A DNA stretch of 64,000 nt, taken from NCBI GenBank assembly GCA_004794785.1, contig SJOL01006476.1, positions 464,467 to 528,466 of the forward strand, written 5' to 3'. Shown here in pieces: positions 56,700 through 64,000 of this stretch; the first letter of the stretch is position 1; each line of letters begins with the position of its first letter. The notes beneath the pieces were generated by a model, which saw only the letters and a program-made list of their open reading frames with translations, made no database searches and had not been told where the DNA came from. The position numbers were made by a program, and so were the translations under genes. The DNA is from Opisthorchis felineus. Lineage: Eukaryota; Platyhelminthes; Trematoda; Opisthorchiida; Opisthorchiidae.

Positions 56700-58880
56700 A
56701 GGCGCGTTGCTAAAACTTACACCAATCGTGATTGCCTATCGTAACGTCCAACTACTGCATAGTGGCATTGTGGACAATGACACCGTTCCACTGTGTCCCT
56801 TTCGTAACAATATTCGTCAGCACTAGGATAAAAAAAGGTCGAAAAGAACCGCTGTGTAGGAAACCACTACCGAATCCTCTAGTTAGATGTCAGTTCAACA
56901 TCGTTAATGGAGCGAACTGTGGAACGTTCCGGGAACTGCGGAAGTACATCATGGTAGTGGCTGAAAATGCCCCCGTCAAACTTCAGCTGGATGTAGCATC
57001 GGACATTACAATCATTGCTTGCCTTGTGTAGAGAACTTTAAGTATTCGATGACTCGATTCCTTTCCTCCGTGAGTTGAAATGTCACTTCGTTTTCAGCGA
57101 TTATTCTAGCCAGGAATTTGATATGTACACACCAGTGATCACCTGAATTCTTTAGGCATCGACTGGACAAACTAAGCTTATGGGATATACCATTTAACAT
57201 TATATGACGCATCAACTAATCGGATTCCGCACTCTGTTTTGGTTTGTTCGGTTTGATCAATAGCTTTCAAAAAACCAATGCAGAACTGAACTATCCCAAT
57301 ATTTTTGCGCATGGTCTGGGTTTGTTTTCACGTCCAGCTTATTTACTCTACTTGACCGCCACCGTACCTCCACATACTCCCAAGAGTCACGTGCAATAGA
57401 CACGCGCCGTTATGTCTATTGTTCTAATTGATTATCGTTTGGAGTGAAGTGGGCGCCAACAATATTCCAACAGGTGATGGATGTGATGTCACCAGGATTA
57501 GTATTTGCGACGGCCTACCAAGATGATATTATCGTTGTCAGCTCAATATCGGAAGAGCATTATATACAACCAAGCAAACTGCTTTCCATATTGGTCCTCA
57601 AGAGTGCTCGTTTATGTTTTCGAGTATTAAGTATCTCCGTCCCGTAACAGATAGTGAAGTATGCCGCCCTAACCCAAGTAAATTCAAAGCTATTAAAAAT
57701 ACACCACAAATACGTGACAAAACGCTTTGAAAATTTTCCTTGGTCTAGTAAACTATTACCATAATTTCGTTTTGTATGAATACCAGGCACCTCCTGCCGG
57801 TTTGACATTCCGAAGATCAAACCGTTCTAAGCTCAGGCCTATAAACCTACGCGACCTATCATTGTTGTCACTGATGCCTCACGAAACGGACTTGTCTTGC
57901 TGCGTCAGTTCTCTATTATTAGTCAAAAAAGGTGTTATAAGACATCCTGTGCAGTGGCTGCAGAGAAGAAAACTTGTGGTCAGATCGAAGATGCTCCATA
58001 ATTGGTAGTCTGTGTTGCGCAGTGAACACAAACCTTTGTTATCAATATTCGGTAACAAAATATCTAATAGGCTCCAAAGATGGGTCACTGGGTCACTGGT
58101 GTATAATTTTGAACCAAGATCCGAAAGAACGTCACATTTCGGGCACGCAGACGCGTTGTCAAGATTGATGGGCGACTTCACGGCTAAGACATCACAGATC
58201 CAGGTGTTTGATGTGCGCCTATGAATCAACTTCCAGTTACAGAGATGTAGTTCAGCCTGAAACGGTCAAATATCCTATACTGTAACGTATTATGAGGTAC
58301 CGTCATGGCGGGTGTTTACATCTGAAATGCTACAAGGTGGTGTCCTACAGCACTTGTATGCTGGACAGCGAGGAACCAACCGAGCAAAATTCGTTATCCC
58401 ATGGTTACACAAGTTGGACGTTCATGGACCAAGATAGGGAAAAACTAGCTCGTACTTCTCACCAATGCTTCAACGTCACCCGTTAACTGTGAACCAAACT
58501 CCTGACCAGCTTCACAAAGCCCATGATCATGGATACATATTTGTTTTACCGGGACGACTGATGAAAGAAGTTAACTTGTGATCGTCCATGTCTATTCAGA
58601 ATGGCCCAGAACACTCCTCTTGAGCACAACTTTAACGACGACGACCAGCGTGTGTTCATATCACTTGTTTCCGCAACCTGATATTCCACAGACAATAGTC
58701 AGTGAGTATGGCTCTCAGTTCGCCTGATCGCAAGTTTCGCAAATGCTTCCCTACCAAAAACCTTCGGAATCTAGCATATCAACATCAGTCGAACGGAGAG
58801 GCACAACAGTTCACTGATAAGCTCAAGCAGATTCTGTGGGAGAACGGAAGCCTATCGACATTTTAGACACGTGCTTTCCG
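56700..58880 (+). mobile_element. Ty3/gypsy LTR retrotransposon, decayed pol region
   Basis: The pol order is recognisable across several frames. A possible zinc-knuckle remnant is at ~56,760-56,865. The protease core is 'VKLQLDVASDITII' (~56,970-57,015). The RT segment is 'WAPTIFQQVMDV', then the catalytic 'TAYQDDIIVVSS' (~57,512-57,545). RNase H ends 'SEHKPLLSIFGNK', 'NRLQRWV' and 'FGHADALSRLMGDF' (~58,020-58,180). The integrase zinc-finger region has 'SWTFMDQDREKLARTSHQC' (~58,410-58,470), and the integrase C-proximal motif is 'NLAYQHQSNGEAQQF' (~58,770-58,815). Many stops and frame changes; no LTRs recognised. It is antisense in a fascin intron. Confidence 0.8.
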
Positions 58881-59073
58881 ACTTATCACACAATAGACAC
58901 AGCGACAGTACCAAACTAGTGCTCACTAGCGGAAGCAATTCTTTGGCGAAGACTGAGAACAACATTGGACGTCGTGTTTCCTACAAATACACTCATTTGC
59001 ACATCAATTTGATGTCGGAGGGAGATTCACTTGGAACCCAGCTGAATCTCTCGTTTAATAAGTTCTTAAGAAA

Positions 59074-59287
59074 CTGAATGTGGTGCACCAGGCCGCCTCG
59101 TGTTTCAGTTGGTACGATATTCGAGATATCACGATACATTGTACAGACGTACTACACTACTTATAAGGTTGCTGAAAACTCTCCGACAGCCCACTTATGA
59201 GTAGCTTGCTACGTCTATACAATGTATTACGGTACTGGCGTATCCTGCCAACTGAAACATCAGGTGGCCTGGTGCAGCACATTCAGT
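59074..59287. repeat. Near-complete palindrome (foldback element)
   Basis: The outer ends ACTGAATGTG and CACATTCAGT are exact complements. 'GCACCAGGCC'/'GGCCTGGTGC' and 'TGTTTCAGTTGG'/'CCAACTGAAACA' follow inward, then 'ATACATTGTA.AGACGTA'/'TACGTCTATACAATGTAT', then 'CTACTTATAAG'/'CTTATGAGTAG'. The arms are ~105 bases at roughly three-quarters identity and meet near 59,181 with almost no loop. Arm sequence recurs at 20.6 and 37.4 kb. Confidence 0.88.
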
Positions 59288-61739
59288 CAAAGAAGAACAT
59301 CATAAACTATTAGTAGATACATCTGTTGATATTAGATACAATTAATCTGAAACTGAGGTCCCTTCCCGGCAAATTTCTGCATTTCAGTAGTGTTCCTATG
59401 CTATTAGCAAGTTTACAAACATCAGAGCCGAAAAAGAATAGACACAGTGAGACACTTTTCTCAACTGATCCATCCACGCGACTGATTCATGAGTGAATAA
59501 CTAGCTTGCTTAGTTGAAAAGCCACCGAGCAAGTATTCTGTCTTTCACTGCACAGAAAAAAGGCTCATGACCTTGAGCCTAATCGAAACATCCGTCTCCT
59601 ACCCAGATTAATGTATACAAACCTTCAGTAATTGGGATTTGGTGTCTGTGGCCCCAACCAACCAAATCAATTTTTGGTGATAGAGAATGATGAATGGATT
59701 GCACACAAAGAACCAGTGGAATCTAATGCTTAGGTAAGAATGCACCATGAAACTTCCCATTTCGACTGTGCGCGAAAAGAGCGCACATAATCATGCAGGC
59801 CAGAAGCGCACATTTACTAGTTCGTTTTTATGCACAATATAATCTGTTTGTCTTATACGCCGCCGGGGCGAGTGCAACACGGAGAAATCCCCAGTAGGTG
59901 CAATGCACTTTAAGTGTGATTTCCGTGACAGCGCGAATAAATTTTCGCTAGAGGTTTTTCCGTAACGCAGCAATGAATTTCGCTCATCCTGGTGGTACAC
60001 GGAAGGAGGATATCATGCACCTTCTTCCGACAATTGCCCAGCACCTCTTGTACCATTAATTCACTTCCAGAGCAGATAAGGAGCAGCATTCTTAGGATCA
60101 AGATAAAACAAATTTGTCCTCACAAGTGGCATCTTTAAAGCCAAGTTCTATAGGTTTGTTGCCTATCAGGTCCTCGATAAGGATCGGAAAACTGAAAGAA
60201 TAACCAGTCGACTGCTTGCAATGGGTTATATTTCCCTACAAACCTACCATATGAACGAAACAGAAAAATCGTTCCAATCCATATTCGCCATGCATGTAGG
60301 TATGATCAAGGATCGCATCGTTTTGCGTACAACAGTGAAAAGCTGTTACTCAAGCGTCCCTCAGCCGATCCTGCTACATTTATCGAATCAGTCTCAAACA
60401 GAATAAAACGCGCAGCGCATTCCTTTTCAGTACTAACTCCAATCTGTTTTAATAGCTAACATTCAAATCTAAGTTTCATAGCCCTAATGAATACCAGGTC
60501 TTCCAGTAAGGTGGTGAAAAGAAGAAAAAAGGCTACTTGATGGCACCCAAGTGTTCAAGTTTCACGGTTAATTTATCATACGAGCTGGCTCGAATAATCA
60601 TTTCGATTCAAAGAAAGGTTAAGCCAGCGTGCCAATAGAAAAACAAAACGTGTTGTAGAACGTGAGCATCTTCATCAGGATAAATAATCGTTACTCAAGT
60701 AACATCTAGGTTACTGTGTCTCATCCCAGGGGAATTAATTAAGGGAGGCGAAGCCTTTAGGCTAAATTATTGATCAGACTGTTCGGTTTGAGCACGCTGT
60801 CCATAGACAATTGTTGTGGAAGACACCAAAGAATTCGCACTCCACCAAAGATCGATAGAAAGCTTTAAATGAGGGAGTGGAACGTCTCATCGGTTTGACC
60901 ACTCATTGGGCTGTTTGACGACCTCACCCTTGACTGACCACAATATAAAGGTTACCTTGAGAATCACGACAATCATTAGAGGAAACATACCTAGTCATGC
61001 TTCAATCAGATCGGGACTGTCAGTCAATCATCATATCAGTCGTAACAATCCAAGCTTCCTCATACTATAAATAATCGTATCATTCAGCTCAAGCAAATTA
61101 TTGAGCTACGCAGTATTTATGAGAAAGGATTTACCTAACGCAACCTATGGTCTGCTCCAAAATTATCTGATGTGAAAAATCATTCTTCATGAATTGTAAG
61201 GAATGTTGTATGCTGGGATGGACATTAAAACGGAGAGCAAAGTTTACACTTGGACCTTTAGTCAAACTATTCGGGAAGTGGTAAAACCAGCAACCGTGCA
61301 CATCCATGCTGAAAAGGTCGTGGTCCTGTTCCCTCCTTATTGAGACTCGGGACCGAAGAGCAGTCAGCTTCTCTGCTTAGTTTCCGCAGCATCCACCGTA
61401 TGGATTACTGAACAGTGGTCCAGATGAGTCATACGACATTCACTATCGTAGATGAGCCATAAAATAAAACAGTCAAATCCAACAGCCATACATTCATGCT
61501 GGCAACTCGGAATTGTCTACGGTAGGTTGACGGCGTGATAAATTATGACCTGTGCAAAACATATCCGGATCAAAGCTCGTTGTTAGATGGTTCAAAAAAT
61601 GAGTTTTCTGACAAATTTCCTATTAACGCAAGTACAGTTAGCAGACGCTATTCTAGCGCTAAACATGGAAAATAGTGCGAAAGGCACAGAAGTCAGACAA
61701 ATGTTCCAAGTGTTCCTGAATAACGTAAGGACACTCAAT

Positions 61740-62150
61740 CGCAGATCATGCTGAGGACATAGTAACTCATTGAGTAGAATTAACCTCTCTGTACGCCGAC
61801 ATCTTGCAATAACCCGAAATGACGAGCTAGGCTCAGCGCATCATCTTACCGCTAAGCGGCCACCCTCAATGCGCAAAATCCGCAATTTATCGAATAGCCC
61901 TGTGATTCTACTGCATACTTTTGTTTGAAAACGGTCAACCTGAGGAAAAAATTCATCTTCACAAATTCGTATACATTGGTAGCATTGTAAGTGAATCGCT
62001 TATGTGACACGCACGGCCAGAATAAAAGGTTAATTCCCGTGTGATGAACTCAGACTAAATGAATCTGGAGCTGCGGAACTTAAGGCCAATGAAATGATGA
62101 TTCGGTGAAGGCCAATAAACTGGGCGATAGATAAAATAGAGGGTAATGAA
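61740..62150 (+). pseudogene. Possible LINE C-terminal remnant
   Basis: The strongly broken frame contains 'HKFVYIGSIVSESLM' and 'MNLELRNLR', reminiscent of the YLGS...L.NLR region of RTE-like LINEs. There is no YADD or YGSETW motif, so the call is tentative. Confidence 0.25.
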
Positions 62151-62189
62151 CTGATGAAGTGAGGACAAGTGATGTGATTTACAATGAAA

Positions 62190-62390
62190 AAACTGGTCGC
62201 CAGCTCAACTCAGCGCTTTGACTCATTCGAATGTCATGGTGCAGACTTACTGTCTGGAAGGTCCTCGGTTCAAACCCAAAATCTGCATGTCGACTGCTTC
62301 TGTCTACACAGTATCTCAACTGCCATGCTTCCTTCTGGTGGCAAGGCAGCTAGATACCAAGGAATATTACGGCTGAACGATTTTTTATTT
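62190..62390 (+). mobile_element. tRNA-derived SINE, family A, internally deleted
   Basis: 'CTCGGTTCAAACCCAAAATC' (B box), 'GTCGACTGCTTCTGTCTACA', 'CAGTATCTCAACTGCCATGC', 'TTCTGGTGGCAAGGCAGCTA', ending 'CGGCTGAACGATTTTTTATT'. The central 'GGCTTGGGCAACC' is missing. Confidence 0.75.
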
Positions 62391-62880
62391 ACTTATCATT
62401 ATTATTTATTGTGCTCGCACCCTCTGACCGGGTGAAGTAAAATGAAGTCTAACTAAATCAAGTTCTGTTGCTTTCAACATCAAACAGGTAAGTCTCCGCC
62501 GTGACAGCTATTACCAGGTGACAAAAGTAGCTAGGATGTCAGCAAATACGGAAGAAACGCGAAAATGGACTCTCCACCAAGCGCTCTGCCTTTGGAAGGG
62601 CTCGTCATTCTTTCGGAATACTCTCAGTGCTCCACCTCTCCATAATCACACGATCAAATGAATACAGAATGGCGACTCTGGATAGGAATCACAAAATACG
62701 GCTTGATATTAAAACGTTTTAGGGGTCCCAACTCAAGCCTGTGGCACTTGCTCCTTTCCTAACACGTCCGCAGTTTGGTCTTTTTCGAGCTAGAACAACA
62801 GGTGTAAGAAAGCTATACTCGAAATGAAAAAACGAGAGATGGTAAATAAAACATCTGATGAATAAGAATTTCGGACTTAC

Positions 62881-63044
62881 CTGAGGATGGACCGCCAATC
62901 GAACTGCCCACCAAACCGGGGACTTGGAGAAACAACTTATTTGTGTTTCAGATCCGGATAAGTAATAACTATGTGCTTCAGATCGGAAGGACCACTCGCC
63001 AGTCGCTTGTGGAGAATATTCCAGAAGAAAACGTTCATCGACGC
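62881..63044 (-). CDS. FSCN: Fascin, exon spanning the end of trefoil 1 and start of trefoil 2
   Basis: The pyrimidine-rich acceptor ends TTTGTTCTAAAG at 63,045 and the donor is a strong CAG|GTAAGT at 62,880. The frame reads 'VDERFLLEYSPQATGEWSFR', then 'SEAHSYYLSGSETQISCFSK' and 'WWAVRLAVHPQ'. Human fascin has C-R-F-L-I-V...[24 protein letters not shown]...W-S-V-H-I-A-M-H-P-Q, an almost residue-by-residue match. This is the most upstream exon in the window. About 80 N-terminal residues, including the first-trefoil start and the actin-binding regulatory serine region, must be encoded to the right of 64,000 or in a small exon I could not find in 63,045-64,000. Confidence 0.94.
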
Positions 63045-64000
63045 CTTTAGAACAAAGGCAGAGACGTAAGCAAGAAGACAAGTAAGACAGAGATCATTTG
63101 GTGGACAGGCGTTTAAAAAAATACAGCCGAATTATAAGTTTTCTGTAAGGAAAAGCTGAATCTTTAATACATTAACCTCATTCTGTTGGTATGAGCCCCG
63201 CGAGTCCCCAAGATGTTCCTGATCACTTCACATCAAACTCGAGGTGTTCACGATAGCACCCGGCACACAAAAGGCTCATAATCAAGTAAAATCGAAAGGT
63301 CAGGATCAGCTGATTCGAACTTTAGTCATAACCAGGCGTGGACGTATTAAAGGTCGAGACACACACGAGTTACAAGGACTCCTGACTAGAGGCAAAGTTC
63401 GTGGCACTGCCTGACTGGGAAGTCCTGACAGGCGAGTCAGTCGAGCGACACAACCAAGACAGTTACTGGGTCGTCGTTTGATGAGTCGGGTACACCAACC
63501 ACATCGATAAAGCGTGAACACGTTCGCCTGTTCAGAGGTGAAAATTCAGATGAGCCCAACGTGCGCTGGTGGAGTTGTGGTAACACGCTCGCCTCGTATG
63601 TCAGATGTCCGGGGTTCAAATCCCGGCAGGGCCATTGGATATGCACTGCTGATGAGCTATAATAAGAGCAAAACTCGAGTCCAGTGCTTCCCTTTGGTAT
63701 GGACTCACCAGAATAATTACGTCAGGACAGGATGACGACTGTCCAAACGAGAGTAATGTGAACGTGGATCTATGTTCACTAAGCTGGGCTTACGCGTCCC
63801 AAAGCTGCTTTGTAAAGTGCACATTTGGGAACGTGGAAACACCTCGGAAGTAATGAATACATACGAGCAACTAAGATGTTAACGTGCGCTTCAACATGAG
63901 GCACGTCAAATGTGGGCTTATCTTGAAGCTAGTCCTTTATAGCTGGCGTGCACAGAATTGAAAATCAGCAGCAGTCAGGGAGGATGGACTATAGCCCCTA
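63045..64000 (-). other. FSCN: Fascin intron (continues past the window)
   Basis: It contains the family-C SINE at 63,446-63,766. No sequence resembling the fascin N terminus was found on the minus strand. Confidence 0.7.
63446..63766 (+). mobile_element. tRNA-derived SINE, family C (well preserved)
   Basis: 'CAGTTACTGGGTCGTCGTTT', 'GTGAACACGTTCGCCTGTTC', then A box 'GTTGTGGTAACACGC' and B box 'GGGTTCAAATCCCGG', then 'AAACTCGAGTCCAGTGCTT' and 'CCAAACGAGAGTAATGTGAA'. Homologous to 19,469-19,790 along its whole length. Confidence 0.85.

Larger units (their letters stand above)
55268..62880 (-). other. FSCN: Fascin intron (7.6 kb)
   Basis: The largest intron in the window holds a reverse SINE-A (56,495), a gypsy copy (56,700-58,880, antisense), the palindromic repeat (59,074-59,287), a doubtful LINE remnant (61.7-62.15 kb) and a SINE-A (62,190). 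The sequence between 59.3 and 61.7 kb has no assignable feature. A plus-strand frame near 60,300-60,430 reads 'LLKRPSADPATFIESVSNRI' but is not identified. Confidence 0.8.

Noticed and set aside
1..64000. CRISPR arrays, operons, phage or bacterial insertion sequences
   Set aside because: No evenly spaced identical short repeats with unique spacers, no prokaryotic gene layout; introns and retroelements show a eukaryotic genome.

Overview
The window looks like nuclear DNA of a parasitic flatworm, most likely a digenean trematode of the liver-fluke type. The reasons are a host gene spread over large introns, very short 32-34 nt introns at another locus, and a dense load of decayed RTE-like LINEs, Penelope-like elements with GIY-YIG endonuclease remnants, Ty3/gypsy fragments and tRNA-derived SINEs. 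There is no bacterial or viral gene organisation. The species cannot be fixed from sequence alone. There is one assembly gap (552 N at 12,743-13,294) followed by a (TA)n run.

Three host genes are well supported. (1) A dynein light chain LC8 (+ strand, exons 21,876-22,066 and 23,202-23,280) that splices to exactly 89 residues. (2) A CFAP100/CCDC37-type axonemal coiled-coil protein (- strand, 29,124-31,280), 718 residues in one uninterrupted reading frame. (3) A fascin actin-bundling gene (- strand) whose last six exons were found by splice sites, matching phases and homology (63,044 down to 34,193). It covers about 29 kb, and its 5' exons lie beyond the right edge. A fourth locus at 5,778-6,266 (+) shows three phase-compatible exons separated by 34- and 32-nt introns; its product is not recognised with confidence.

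Layout. 1-1.6 kb: LINE 3' tails and a gag fragment. 1.6-5.8 kb: no recognisable gene. 5.8-6.3 kb: small-intron exons. 6.4-12.7 kb: two decayed RTE-like LINEs and their 3' tails. 12.7-13.4 kb: gap and (TA)n. 13.5-15.2 kb: Penelope-like and LINE remnants. 17.5-20.8 kb: SINEs, a minus-strand LINE and a dispersed hairpin-family copy. 21.8-23.6 kb: LC8. 25-28 kb: SINE, a 40-bp perfect inverted repeat and unassigned DNA. 29-31.3 kb: CFAP100. 34.2-63 kb: fascin, with introns full of SINEs, a Penelope-like insertion, a gypsy copy and hairpin/hammerhead-like repeats.

The host genes are cytoskeletal (actin bundling, dynein light chain, axoneme), but nothing in the sequence indicates that they are co-regulated. 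The most interesting non-gene signals are: a Penelope-like copy bounded by a perfect 46-bp inverted repeat and a 13-bp direct repeat; a dispersed repeat family that forms a near-complete palindrome at 59.1 kb and carries hammerhead-like cores elsewhere; and the 40-bp perfect inverted repeat at 27.1 kb.
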